This document shows, in pieces, positions 22,301 through 33,218 of a stretch of 64,000 bases of DNA. The position numbers were made by a program, and so were the translations under genes. Each line of letters opens with the position of its first letter. Positions within the stretch are counted from its first letter, which is position 1. Origin of the DNA: Clytia hemisphaerica. Its lineage: Eukaryota > Cnidaria > Hydrozoa > Leptothecata > Clytiidae. Under the pieces are notes generated by a model that saw nothing but the letters and a program-made list of their open reading frames with translations, was not told the origin of the DNA and did not search any database. The stretch lies in NCBI GenBank assembly GCA_902728285.1, contig CACVBU010000351.1:124001-188000 (forward strand), in the 5' to 3' direction.

Positions 22301-22927
22301 GGAGAAGACTGCAAACAGTTTGAGATTAACATTGAAAAGTTTGTTTGTTGTTTTCTTAAAGAAGGAGAGAAGGTTAGTGACAAAAGCTTTGCAAAAATGA
22401 GACAGGTCATAACATTGTACAGAATGCTGAGGGAAATTGCTTTTGATATCAGATCAACAGCAGTGAACTGGGCCAGAATAAACAGTTTTCAGGATAAAGT
22501 TGACAAGTTTTTTTCAACATTTAAAGGATATTCTCTTGGTCAGTCTACTGGAAGAAAGCCCTATTTGCACATCTTAAGGGAGCACGTGGCAAATATAATG
22601 AAGTTTTGGGCAACAATTGGGTTTGGTTATGGTTATTTTAATTGCAATGGCAGTGAGCATCTAAACAAAAGAATTAAAACTCTCGAGCTGAGCAGTACGA
22701 ATTTAGACTGTGACAGATTCAAAACCGTTATGAGAAGAATGAGACTTAAACAGCTGCACTTTCCTGAAAGCATTTTTGCTCAAGTTTCGTCAAATTTGAA
22801 ATGTTCAAGGTGTCACCAATATGGCCATAACAGGAAAAACAAGAATAGCTTAATGCACCCTAGTCAGCCAGATTTATCATATTTTGAAAATGATGATGAG
22901 ACAGAAGAGAAAAATGATGAGTTTTGA
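19377..22927 (+). CDS. Four-exon DDE/RNase H-like transposase with duplicated N-terminal module
   Basis: Inferred exons: 19377-20400, 20648-21615, 21919-22118, 22258-22927. All junctions have GT-AG and matching phases, giving 954 codons. The only defect is an in-frame TGA at 21586-21588. Exon 1 holds a module repeated twice: 'MTTKRWNGVKFFGLDRSDI' and 'ITQKHWSGNEFFGFHRKDI' are clearly related. The core shows 'LPLMCADLSFVKEVIGKCS' followed by 'YGCFYC', then 'LHLILANHRYLWKFMFDIV', 'YFNCNGSEHLNKRIK' and a C-terminal zinc knuckle ('CSRCHQYGHNRKNK'). The motif order resembles Zator/EnSpm/KDZ-type transposases, but I cannot fix the superfamily. The repeated leader at 55 kb supports a mobile origin. 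Confidence 0.6.
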
Positions 22928-23177
22928 AATTTTTATTTGCTTATTTTTCAGTAATTTGTAATTTGTAATAATCCCCTCTCCCACTGGAAGTTAGCCGAAA
23001 AATCGTCTTGGCGGTATAATACCCTTCAATTTTTGTCTGAACGGAATAATCATAAAACATTATGGATCTTCACTGCAAAATATCAATGAATTTCTTTCTA
23101 TCTCACTGAGTTTTAAACAATAAAACCTGCATAACTTCATCCCATAGGATTTTAGTTCTTTCTTTTGACCCCCCTAA
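22928..23177. other. 3' flank of the transposase gene
   Basis: AT-rich. No gene seen. A terminus for the transposon was not recognised before the LINE tail begins near 23181. Confidence 0.35.
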
Positions 23178-23570
23178 AAATCAATTTCAATTTCAATTTT
23201 GTTTATCTTTATGATAGTACAAACGTTAAATATAAATACAAGTCTGGGAATAAAAATATCCTATATGAGGATTTCAAAGTCATTCACAGTTAAGTCTTAA
23301 AAACCTAGTACAAGACTAGTACAAAAAACAACAACAAAATAAAATTAAAAACTATGGGTAAAGTCAGCAAAATACCAAGTATTTACAGTAGTGTGTAATA
23401 AAAGAGAAAACACTTTAACGAAAGAAAATTTTTTGAATATTAAACTTTAATTAAAGGATTACCAAAAATGAAAACATGATGCATGAAAACTATAAGCGAT
23501 AAATGTAGAGAAAATAAAGAACAAACCCTATTGACAGCATATACATTATATACATTAAAAACTCTAAAAT

Positions 23571-23876
23571 TTAATCCAATTTCCCAAGCTCTTTTTTCAT
23601 GAAAGATGAAAAAGCTGAAAAGGAAAGACTTGCAGATTTGTAGTATTTTCCTTGATTCCAAAATTGTGGTGCACAAAACATAAGCGGATGAAAAGATTGA
23701 TCATAATGGATGGTAGCAACATTATTCTTAGAATTTTTTCTTGATATTAAACTGTCTGATTTAAATCTTTGAAATAGATTAACTAAAGCTGAAGGGATAT
23801 TATCATTTAAATACTGATGGACAATTTTACATGATTCCAATTTAAAGAGTTTATCAGCAGTTAGAGGGTTATATAT
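23571..23876 (-). pseudogene. CR1-like ORF2 C-terminal tail, separated from its body
   Basis: The frame 'NPLTADKLFKLESCKIVHQ', 'NDNIPSALVNLFQR' through 'FSAFSSFMKKELGKLD' is the typical end of a CR1/L2-type ORF2. It lies 0.8 kb beyond where the body of ORF2 stops matching (about 24655), with an RTE-like segment between. Confidence 0.7.
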
Positions 23877-23884
23877 ATATAAAT

Positions 23885-24655
23885 TTTACTATTTCCTATT
23901 CCTAGGTTAAAATAGTGCCCGAAGCGATCTGGATAGGATAACCTCGGGCAGAAACTCTTGACAAAATATCATTGCTAACAAAATCATTTTTGAGCATAGT
24001 TGCAGAAACCATCAACAGTCATGTTGGAATCATTAGCAACATTTTCAAGCAGAGATTTCATTTGCCTTCCTTTTTTGCTATAAGCATTATCGTTAAAAGT
24101 TAGCATTTTCGAGCTTCTTCCAATATCCATGCGTAAGATATGGGCCATATAATTACGTTGTTGCAATTTGATAAACTCACTAACATCTTTCACATGACAT
24201 ATTGCACGGAGTCGATTATTGCTAATGAGCATACGATAATCGTTTTTTTCTCGTCGACATGTTTCTGGCCATTACGTACCATTCTGCGCAGAAACTTTCT
24301 GTACTTGGTATCGAGGCGATCTTGTTGGGCTTGCGATAGGTTCCAAATTTGGCACGAATAAGTGAGCCTGCTGCGTACATAGCTGTTGAGGAATTTGATT
24401 CGTGTCTTGAGATTTATCCCAAAGTTCTGTAAAAGATTGGATAATTCTGAGAATTTGGACGTGGCTAGCATGATTCGGTGGTTGATTTCAGTATTTCCTG
24501 TATTAGGTTCTTCACAATTGATCATACTTCCGAGATACTTGAATTCACGAACATTTTTAAGTGTGGTATTATCGATTGAGATAATGGATTTTGGGTATTC
24601 ATCATCAGCAAAGTTGAATTTATTGTTATCAATGGATGGACATACATGATCAATA
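23885..24655 (-). mobile_element. RTE-like LINE 3' fragment nested in the CR1-like LINE
   Basis: Protein pieces 'LKNVREFKYLGSMINCE', 'TGNTEINHRIMLATSKF', 'LTYSCQIWNLSQAQQDRL' and 'FLRRMVRNGQ' are the RT thumb and C-terminus of RTE/craTN-type LINEs, not of CR1. They continue, after a frame change in a seven-T run (24243-24249), into 'ISNNRLRAICHVKDVSEFI' and end at TGA 23984. A short 3' UTR and a TATATA stretch (about 23866-23876) complete the fragment. By chance its frame joins that of the host LINE, producing one chimeric ORF (24873-24190). Confidence 0.65.
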
Positions 24656-27600
24656 TATTTAATGCATTTAGAAAGGGTTTCATTAATGATATTTAAACCA
24701 TTTGTATTAGGCGAGCCCCAGGAAGAAATACAATAGATTAGGTGTGAATTAACAAGGCTGAAGTATAGAGATATAAGGTTCTCTCGTGGAAGGAACCATC
24801 CTACCTTTCGTAACATACCTGTATTTTGCTTGATTCTAGTATGTAGTCTTTTCAGATGTTCTTTCCAGTTCAACTTGTGATCAATAACAACACCCAGATA
24901 TTTTGTTTCGTTAACCTTGTTTAGAGATTGACCTGAAATAGAGACATGAAAGTTATCTGTTTTGTTTTCACCAAGGATGATATAGTTGGACTTGGAGATA
25001 TTTAAAGTTAGTTGATTTGCAACAAGCCAGTCAGACTTCTTTGAGTTCTGTATTTACGAGATTTTGAAGTATTTCAGGATCTGAATGACTCATGAACAGA
25101 CATGTGTCATCAGCAAACAATGTTTGTGAGAAAGACGAACTTAGTGCTAAATCGTTGACATATATCAAGAACAGGAGGGGGCCTAAAACTGAGCCTTGAG
25201 GTACACCATGAGAGATGAACCTGGGTTCAGACTTTACATGATTACAGGAGACACTTTGTTTTCTCTTAGTCAAGTAGCTTTGAAACCAGGATAGTACAGG
25301 GCCTCTGATACCTATTCTATCAAGCTTGTCAAGGAGAATTTTGTGATTTACAGTATCAAAAGCTTTTGCCAGATCCAAAGAAATTGCACATCCAACTTCT
25401 TTTTTAGCTTTGCACCTAGCTATAATGTCAGTGAGATGAATAACTGCAGAAGATGTAGACTTACCTTTTTGGAAACCAAACTGTCCTTTGAATATAATGT
25501 GATTTTTGTTGAGAAATTTAGTTATTCTTTCATGAACAATTTTTACAAAGATCTTGTCAAAAAATTGGGAGAACAGATATTGGCCTGCAGTTTTTTATAT
25601 CATTTCTAAGTCCACTTTTGAAGAGAGGAGTTACTTTAGCATGTTTTAAACGTTCAGGGAAAACACCAGTGGATAGGGAGTTGTTTATCATAATAGCAAG
25701 AGGATCAGCTAGTAGATCAGCAATACCTTTGATAATCCGTGTAGGGAAATCATAAATATCCTTGGCTTTATTACTGTTTATGTTGTTAAGGTGTGTTAAG
25801 ACTTCATACCTATTGGTTCGTTGGAAAAAAAAGCTAGAGTTGTTATACTGCATCCTAGTAAGGTAGTTTTTGTGTTTAAGAGTTGTGTTTTTAGGAATTT
25901 TTTTGAGAAGATTTGCAGCAACCTCTGAAAAGTATTTATTAAAAGCTTCACTAATCTGATGAGAGTCAGTAAATGTTTTATCTTGATGAGTCATAGTTCT
26001 TGGGTAATGATTGGTCTTATTTCTACCAAGGAAGGTGTTGATATTCTTCCAAAATTTTTTAATGTCATTCTTTGATTGTGTAAATTTGTTTTTGAGGTAG
26101 ATGAATTTTGCTTTACGTATGTCTTTGTTTAACTCTCGCAAGATCTCATGATATTCTTGGAAAATTTGTTGGTCTTTGTCTTTCATAAACTGCCCATATA
26201 GTGCATCTTTTATATTTATTTTGTTAAGAATCTTATTGGTCATCCAGGGTTTTTTTTCTTTTCTTCTTTGATTTTTTGTCGATAGTTTAAATGGGGCATG
26301 TATGTCAAATAAAAGATTCATGCCTTTATGAAAAAATTCATACATTAGGTTAGTATCTTCCATCTGTAGGAATTTGTTGGTGAAGTCAATATTTGAAAGA
26401 TCTTCCCTAAAGCGTAAGATATCAAAATCAGAGAAGTCTCTTTTTGATATTTTTTTAAATTTTTGTGTTATTTTATTATCAGAATGAGGTACAAAAAGGA
26501 AATTTGGCAAATGATCAGTGATATGAGGAATTAAGTTACCACTGATACATTCATTGGAAATGTCGTTATGAAAAATATTGTCGATAAGAGTGTGAGAGTT
26601 ACCATTAAATCTAGTTGGTTGGATTATGTATGGAAGAAAATTAAATGAAACCATCTTGTCAAAGAAATTACTTGTGTGACGATGAGATTCACAGTTCATT
26701 AAATTTATATTGTAATCTCCCATAATAATAACCTTCTTATCTTCATTTTTTATTCTTTCAAGAACTCTTTTCTCAAACTCATCATTGAAAATTTGTATTT
26801 TATTATCAGGATGTCTATATCCTACCCCTACAAGAATCTTACAGTCAAGTTCAATAAAAAGACATTCAAGATCACAATTCTTACCTGTTGATGAGAAAGT
26901 TAGATCATTCCTCTCTTTGTAATTCAAGGTTTCTTTGATAAATAAACCAACACCAGCATTCTGACTGTTTCCAGACCTTGCTTCAAAAGGGTGGTAACCA
27001 CTGATTGTGGGTTTAACAAAGAGCTTGTTATCATTGTCCCATGTCTCAGAAACTCCTATAATGTCAAAATCATACTTCAAGATTGTTAGAAGGGCTTCAA
27101 GTTTATCAAAGTTTTTGTTAAGAGATCTAATGTTTGTATGAAGGACAGAGATATAATAATCATAATTCGTTTAGTTAAAGACAAGAAACTGTCAACATTG
27201 TAATATTCAAAGTTTCTCAAGTCATCTTCATCATTGGGCAAACCTGAGGTGATGTTAAGGGCTGGGAGGTGTTTAAATTGTGTGAAGTTATTATCAAATT
27301 TAACCTTATGGGTTATTGGCTTTGTTATAGGTTTGAGTTCATTTATGATGTCATTAGATTCTAAACACTGGAAAGGAAAGTTTAAGCAGTCATCACATGA
27401 CCAAATTTTACGGTTGATTTCATTAATTTTTTTACTGTCACGTAAACATTTTATATGAAAAAGATGGTTACCAAGTTTACAGTGAATTAATTTATCATAA
27501 CCAATGATTTTAGTGCATTCTTCACAGGTGTTATTGTTGATTTTAACTGTATTGGAGTTAAAGGTTTCTAGTGAAAGGCTATGATTAGTTACATCAGTTA

Positions 27601-27796
27601 ATGGTAGGGTTTTAGAAATACAACTTTGACAGTAATAAGGTAGTGGTGAATTAGCAAGTTGATTATAATGTTTATGTGTGATTTTAATACATTTAGTTAA
27701 TATGAAGCCACGTGTAGCAGATCTCACAAAAAACCCCATTGTCAAAGACGCAGGTCCTAAAGACGTGGCAAATTGATGTCTCACGTAAAAAGTCAA
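24656..27796 (-). pseudogene. CR1-like LINE ORF2: PHD-like finger, APE endonuclease, reverse transcriptase
   Basis: The N-terminal part (27796-27086) has a Cys/His finger ('CEECTKIIGYDKLIHC', 'LFHIKCL', 'WSCDDC'), as in many CR1-like ORFs. APE motifs follow: 'DIIGVSETWDND', 'VIIMGDYNINLMN', 'HITDHLPNF'. RT blocks are 'DLAKAFDTVNHKILLDKL', 'GVPQGSVLGPLLFLIYVND' and catalytic 'LFADDTCLF'. Breaks: a frame change near 27150-27165, another in the six-A run 25559-25564, and a stop after 25031. From about 24655 the reading passes into the nested RTE-like fragment. The true C-terminus is at 23571-23876. Catalytic residues are intact. Confidence 0.8.
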
Positions 27797-27902
27797 GATA
27801 AGGGCTGGTCATTCTGAGCTAAAAAATGGGAATAATGTGAAGATAGCATAATGTAAAAAGAAAAAATATATATACTCAAAGTGTAATAAAAACATTAGAA
27901 AA

Positions 27903-28931
27903 TCAGGAGGTTGGAACTAACTTTATGATATCACTTTGCGAGAGAATGACTTTCTTTTCGCTTTTAGTGTTCTTATTGTAAGTTTTCCAAGCATACGTGA
28001 TTCCATTTTGAGTAATAACTCGATCAAATAATTTAGTCTGTTTGAGATTTCTCCAGGCATTAAAAAAGATGCTATTTTCTTCTAGAAAGCCAAGATCTTT
28101 TGTTGTTATACGTTTGAGGTCCCAACGAGCCTCATACATTAGATCTCTAAGTCTCCTATTATTGAATTTAACAATAATCGGAGCGGTTGGTTTGGTAGAG
28201 GTTCGATGGGTTACCTCAATATCGTCTTCATAAAGGTCAAATCCAAGTTGGTCTGCAATGTTAAAAACAATGTCATCAGTGTTTTCATTGTCTTTCCTGG
28301 GGACCCCAAAAATGTTGAACATTTCCCTTCTACCATATTGCTCAAGCTCGTTTATCTTTGATCTACTTTCTTTATTCTTCTCTTCTAGTTTACGTAGTCT
28401 TTCTTTAATTTGATCAATCTCATTATCCTTTTGTTTGTTTTCAGTTGCCATAGATTTTATTTTATTCTGGATGTTTTTAATCTCCTTTGCTTTAGTCTCA
28501 AATTTAGAATTAATAAGACTTTGGGATTTTGTGATGTCTTCAACTTCGTCCTTTAAGATCTTCATGCCACTGACTATTTGGTCAAATCTACTTTGATGCA
28601 AGTGTTCGAGACTGGCGATCTTACCCATGATACATTTGTTTATTTTGTTGATTGAAAGAATCATGTCAAATGTCACCTCTTTGTCACTTCCATCTTGTCC
28701 TCGATCAAGAGATTGTACAGGTGTAGTGAATACGTCAGGTAGACCATCTAAGCCTTCAGTGTTGAGGATCGATTCGAACTCTTCGTTTAAATCCACGACA
28801 GCAGGGGACAGAGCCAGTGGTGGTGATTTTAGATGAGTTGGTAAGAATTCTTGGGATGGTGTTGACATAGACATAAGGATAGATGCATTCAGCTGTTGAC
28901 TATCATTGTTGTTGTTGTTGTTGCTTTTCAT
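27903..28931 (-). CDS. CR1-like LINE ORF1 (coiled coil and RRM-like domain)
   Basis: A 342-residue ORF beginning ATG 28931 with an Asn/Gln-rich stretch (GTT/GTC microsatellite), an acidic region, then a long K/E/I heptad coiled coil ('IDQIKERLRKLEEKNKES'), and an RRM-like block ('LEQYGRREMFNIFGVPRKD', 'VTHRTSTKPTAPIIVKF') with a C-terminal domain ending 'LSQSDIIKLVPTS'. This is the L1-ORF1-like (transposase-22) layout. Fully open. It precedes ORF2 by about 107 bp. Confidence 0.75.
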   Translation of the reverse strand: MKSNNNNNNDSQQLNASILMSMSTPSQEFLPTHLKSPPLALSPAVVDLNEEFESILNTEGLDGLPDVFTTPVQSLDRGQDGSDKEVTFDMILSINKINKCIMGKIASLEHLHQSRFDQIVSGMKILKDEVEDITKSQSLINSKFETKAKEIKNIQNKIKSMATENKQKDNEIDQIKERLRKLEEKNKESRSKINELEQYGRREMFNIFGVPRKDNENTDDIVFNIADQLGFDLYEDDIEVTHRTSTKPTAPIIVKFNNRRLRDLMYEARWDLKRITTKDLGFLEENSIFFNAWRNLKQTKLFDRVITQNGITYAWKTYNKNTKSEKKVILSQSDIIKLVPTS

Positions 28932-29000
28932 TTGTTTTTCTTTTTGGTTGATCTCTTGCTTCCACCCATGATTGTAGTTGATAAGCGTTGATAAGTGTTG

Positions 29001-30529
29001 TAAAGATGTTTTTTGTTGTTTGTTGTTTTGTTGTAGTTTTGTTAGATTTTGATTTTGTTATTTAAAAGCATTTCAAAGAAATCGGACGCCATTTTGAATT
29101 CGCGTGCGTGCGTCCGCCATCTTACTGGGTCTGCAATGTAATGTGTCTATAGTTCAACCAGTTATATTCTGTAACCTCATAGGAAAATCTTTATTCTTTT
29201 ACTTTTGGGAGTGAGGTTTCTTTTATTTATTCATTTATTTATTTTTCGAGAAAAATTTTAATTGTGCAAAATAATAAATTATAATATTTTAAAAAATTTT
29301 CTTCATGAGGCGAAACAAAAAAAATTTCTTGTTTCCGGAAACCGGCCGGTTGAAAAAATTTTCTTTTCTGACCCGGCCGCAAACTTTCGTTCGTTAGTAG
29401 TCCGTACTTGTTGTAATTTAGGGCATAATTTATGCTGTGTTTATACATGAAAGATATTCTTAAACTCTATTTCAATGAGCCATAAATTATCAAAAATAGC
29501 AAAAAAAAATTATTTTCCGGCCGGCCGCATGATAACTTTTTTCCTTCACCCGCATTCCGGAAACAAAACATTTTTTATCATTCGCCTGATTTTAAATAAT
29601 TTTAGGCAACAAAATTTATTTCATTTTCATCAACTTTGTTATTATTATTGCTATTATTATTGTTCATGTATTTTACTTGTAATAAATAGCTTATGTTGAA
29701 AAATAACTTTCTTTCAAGGCTCAATTCAGTAAATTATTTTAAAAAATATAAAAACATTACAATTAAGATCCTTAAGGCCGGTGTTCACTTTTGTGCGAAA
29801 GCGAAAGATTTTTTCTTAACTGTTTTGCCTGAAGAAAAAATTACGTCATGTAAAAAAGTCCTGTTTGTCACTTTGATTTTCAATAAATATCTGCCATCCT
29901 GACCATATATCTTAGCTTAAGGACAATCACTAAATTAAATACACTCCAAATTATAACTCTTGTATTGTTAAATACTATTGCTTCAAAAGAAAATAACTAT
30001 GTTAAAACTATACTAATATGATATTCTTCCGAAATCAATAACCTAACAATAACAGTATAATCTGATAACAAATAATGTGATTGTCTAGCTATTCAAATTT
30101 ATAAGTGTAAAAATATACAACGTAATCAGTTTCTGTGATAAGGAGAAGCTAATCTGCCTGCTATGACAGAAATGAAACTAAAATCTGCTGGAGGTTTCAG
30201 CGTAAGTTTAGCCACTAAGATATGAAGATATTGTATTGTTTATATCTCTAAAATATACCAACAATGCATGTATAGTTTGCACGTGAAAAAAAGTTGAATG
30301 AATGTAAATAAACATTTTTTATGGTTTTATTTTTTATATTTAAAACCTTACAGTTTGTTTACATTTTGTTCAAGTAATATCACTATTATCATGTTCAAAC
30401 TTGTATCCATAGTTGGTATTCCGTTTTCAAATCTACGAAGAAATACTAAACTGCACACATTGAATATGAATAAAACTACAAGTAAACCGCTATTAAAAGA
30501 CTGAAACAAAAAATAACTATAACAAAAAA
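29001..30529. other. Non-coding region with CCGG-rich inverted segments
   Basis: 29325-29395 and 29515-29570 share CCGGCCG and TTTCCGGAA-type words in inverted arrangement, suggesting a degenerate inverted-repeat element. TTATTATTATTG repeats occur at about 29637-29663. The rest is AT-rich. Short ORFs are not supported. Confidence 0.35.
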
Positions 30530-31423
30530 CTACATGTCTACTTCTGCAATGGCTAGATTTTTTGTAAAGAAACCTGATGAATTGAAAACCGCACATCTGA
30601 AAATTACCTCCATATTACCATGTAGATTCTCATTTTTGTTTTCATTGAAGCGGATGGACATGCCACGATATGTATGCAAGGCTGTCATACCAACTGACTC
30701 AATCCTACCATTTACATACACCATCTTACGGTACCGAAAAGCCTGATTATTGACGTTATTTTTGAACGGCTTGTCAACATAAATCACGTTTCGTGAGTTT
30801 TCTGCACCGGCCGCACTACCATCATCAGGGTGAACATCTGTGATTTTGTAATTGTGACCACGAATCACAAGATAGTCACCGATTTGCAATCCATGACCTG
30901 ATTTGACGCTTACATACTTATTACCCTTAGACACCGTGAGAGAAAAACCAGTTAACCGCTCTTCAGGAAGTGCCAACGGATCAATTGGAACCATATCACT
31001 CAGAGGGATAGATGGAACTACAGTTTCATCACAACAACTTGGAACAAACACTTGGAAAACAGGGACTTCATCATCATTATACAATGAAGTAAGGCATAAT
31101 GGTAAAACCAAATCACCACGTCTCAGATCAAACTCTTCTAAATCGAATGCCACATAGCAAAAAGGGGCCACCATTGACAAATCTTTATGCTGGTTAAATC
31201 TAACACAACAGCGAAGTCCAAAAATTTTAACAGCTAACCGCACTGTCTTGATATCACCCTCTTTAAAACAAGATTTAAAAATATCCCTATGTATGGGATA
31301 ATTTTGAACTTTTTTGACAACATCATCCGAAGAAACTCTAAAGTTATTGTGCTCCCTCAACTTAGAAATAACATTACACTTAAATTCATTGCAGCAATTG
31401 ATAAAGATCTTCTTGAAATCCAT
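30530..31423 (-). CDS. Intact 297-residue protein of unknown function
   Basis: A single uninterrupted ORF starting at ATG 31423 in a good initiation context (AAAATGG), immediately beside the outer end of the 202-bp inverted arm. The protein has an N-terminal helical-looking part ('FINCCNEFKCNVISKLREH'), a middle rich in beta-type residues, and a striking block 'SGHGLQIGDYLVIRGHNYK', 'VIYVDKPF', 'MVYVNGRIESVGMTALHTY'. These read like beta-barrel or beta-sandwich segments of a structural or decoration protein. I recognise no family. Its intact frame, among so many broken ones, suggests recent origin or selection. It is transcribed away from the arm, so the arm may provide its promoter. Confidence 0.55.
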   Translation of the reverse strand: MDFKKIFINCCNEFKCNVISKLREHNNFRVSSDDVVKKVQNYPIHRDIFKSCFKEGDIKTVRLAVKIFGLRCCVRFNQHKDLSMVAPFCYVAFDLEEFDLRRGDLVLPLCLTSLYNDDEVPVFQVFVPSCCDETVVPSIPLSDMVPIDPLALPEERLTGFSLTVSKGNKYVSVKSGHGLQIGDYLVIRGHNYKITDVHPDDGSAAGAENSRNVIYVDKPFKNNVNNQAFRYRKMVYVNGRIESVGMTALHTYRGMSIRFNENKNENLHGNMEVIFRCAVFNSSGFFTKNLAIAEVDM

Positions 31424-31425
31424 TT

Positions 31426-31627
31426 TTGCGCGCGCAGCGCGTATCTCGTTTGGTAAAATGTGCGCGCGATATACTAAATTGCCCTATATCGCTAAACATT
31501 TTTGAAAATTCAGTGTTCGTGTATGACTACATGACACCAAATTCTCGTGTTTCCTCAGATCGCATCGCTTTCGAAACTAAATCCTCATGTCGCAGCAAAA
31601 GGACTCCTATGATTGGTTTGTTTTCCC
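31426..31627 (+). repeat. Left arm of a 202-bp inverted repeat pair
   Basis: Begins TTGCGCGCGCAGCGCG and is matched in reverse at 43309-43510 with one mismatch seen in 202 bp. Patchy similarity continues inward to about 31745 (both sides have CCTACCAACAAAA). GC-rich and palindromic at the outer end, AT-richer inside. ORFs of 60-70 codons across both arms are a by-product of this shared DNA. Confidence 0.85.
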
Positions 31628-32150
31628 GCGCTACTAGCAAACTGGCAGACAATGTTTTTTGATTGGTCGATTTATCTGAACCTGATTGGTTGATTTTTTT
31701 GAAGCTGTTCTGTACCTACCAACAAAAGCTTTTTCTGTTGATATGTCTGCCTGTCACTCACTGGTTTGATTGATTGTTGAATTTCTTTGAAATTTCTTAA
31801 CAAATTTTGAGAAATCTGATTTATTAGTCTGTTAGTATCTTATCAACATACTATTTTGCACAATTTGTTTTTGCGTTTGGATTATCTGCTCTTGCAATTG
31901 TTGTTATTCATATTGCTGTTGGCTGTGTTTGGTCTAGCTTACCTGTTGGCTTCCATTGTCAAGTTTTTCTGGTGGTTCGCTCACCTGTTTCCAGCTAGCT
32001 AGGGAAGTATATTTACTTTTTTGTTTTTTAACTTTGCACATTTTCAACTGTATTAAAGGTTTTCACTCCAACAGAGTTGTGATACCAATACTCCTAACAT
32101 TATTCAGCTAAATATAATAATTAATTGTCACTTTACATTGTCCTGAAAAG
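31628..32150. other. Upstream region of the USP gene
   Basis: Inner continuation of the inverted arm to about 31745, then T-rich sequence. It probably holds the promoter and 5' UTR of the ORF starting at 32151. No separate gene seen. Confidence 0.4.
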
Positions 32151-33218
32151 ATGGATATTTTGCAATCAAGAACAGCACCTTTAGGCCTCAAAAATCTTGG
32201 TCAAAATGTTTGTTTCTTTAATTCACTTGTCCAAGCATTGTATTCAATTAAAAGTCTTCGGGAACGTGTTTGTCAGTTTGAAATTGATGTCGGTACCCCA
32301 AGTAAAACAATAGCGATCAATGAATTATTTACATCAATGACTTCTTCGGCTGTTCCAATAGAAACATATCAACTAATTGCTTTCTTTGAAATCGGGGGAT
32401 ACGACCATTCCAGATTTGAGCAGTTTGATGCTCAAGAATGTCTTTTACATATATTGGAAATTATTTATCCGTCAAATCCAGATAATACTGTGAAAAATTG
32501 TCAGAAAGTATCAGAGAAAAATACGTATGATTCTATATCCTGTATTAAATTTTCTAACTTATATAACAATTCCATTGAAAAAGAACTTTTGAAACTGATA
32601 AATGCTCAAAATGCAGAGCTGCTCGATGAGCCATATGTGTGTTCTAATTGTCCAACGCGTACGATGGCATCAAAATCAACAACACTGCTCCATGTTTCTG
32701 ATTATCTGATTATTTCCTTGGGTGTATTTCGTTTTGATCAAGCAACAAATACTTGTAGAAAAGTTATTCCAGAAATTACAATTGAGAATCGAATTGACAA
32801 TATTCTATTAGGAACTTTAGAATTACAAGCAGTCATCTTTCACCATGGCGAAACTGCAAATAGCGGACATTACACATCAGCTGTAAAATATGGTGAACAG
32901 TGGTTTTCTGTGGACGATGCCATAGTGAATCCTATCCACAACCCTAATTTTAACTGTAAAGTGAATGACCATATTGTGCCTTATTTATTAATATATAAAG
33001 AATCAAATGTTGTTACATCTTTTGCTAATCATACAAAAACAAATTTCCCTCTGATATCCTTTCCCACAAAACCAACGGTGACAACAACTACACCTAATAA
33101 AGTTAACAACAACTGCAAAAACAAAGCTGATCAAATTCTACAGAAAGAATGTGACTTATATGGGAACAATATACACAGGTACAAGCTGCATTTCCACTGG
33201 TACATACACTGGTTATGA
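32151..33218 (+). CDS. Ubiquitin-specific protease (peptidase C19) domain protein
   Basis: An intronless 355-residue ORF. Residues 12-30 form the Cys box ('GLKNLGQNVCFFNSLVQ', catalytic Cys at about residue 25). Residues about 233-262 form the His box ('FHHGETANSGHYTSAVKYG' then 'WFSVDDAIV'). A 'CSNCPTRT' zinc-ribbon-like half lies between. The domain is about 280 residues, short for the family, with a Thr/Asn/Lys-rich tail. It would remove ubiquitin from proteins. Its last 116 bp overlap the 3' end of the antisense helicase ORF, so its natural C-terminus is uncertain. Sitting between transposon arms and a Helitron-type gene, it is probably element cargo; Helentrons are known to carry OTU-type cysteine proteases, a different fold. 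Confidence 0.75.
   Translation: MDILQSRTAPLGLKNLGQNVCFFNSLVQALYSIKSLRERVCQFEIDVGTPSKTIAINELFTSMTSSAVPIETYQLIAFFEIGGYDHSRFEQFDAQECLLHILEIIYPSNPDNTVKNCQKVSEKNTYDSISCIKFSNLYNNSIEKELLKLINAQNAELLDEPYVCSNCPTRTMASKSTTLLHVSDYLIISLGVFRFDQATNTCRKVIPEITIENRIDNILLGTLELQAVIFHHGETANSGHYTSAVKYGEQWFSVDDAIVNPIHNPNFNCKVNDHIVPYLLIYKESNVVTSFANHTKTNFPLISFPTKPTVTTTTPNKVNNNCKNKADQILQKECDLYGNNIHRYKLHFHWYIHWL

Larger units (their letters stand above)
23181..29000 (-). mobile_element. CR1/L2-like non-LTR retrotransposon, copy 2 (interrupted)
   Basis: Minus-strand LINE: ORF1 at 28931-27903, ORF2 from 27796 to its C-terminal end at 23571, a 3' UTR, and a tail of ATTGAA-type repeats (GAAATTGAAATTGA on the minus strand) at about 23181-23201. 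The 5' UTR may extend to about 29110, where TGGCGTCC-type sequence appears on the minus strand. ORF2 is split by an unrelated LINE fragment at about 23885-24655. Proteins differ from copy 1, so this is another family. Confidence 0.8.

Noticed and set aside
24190-24873. A single LINE C-terminal domain
   Set aside because: Its two halves belong to different LINE types, and the missing CR1 end is found at 23571-23876, so it is a nested chimera.
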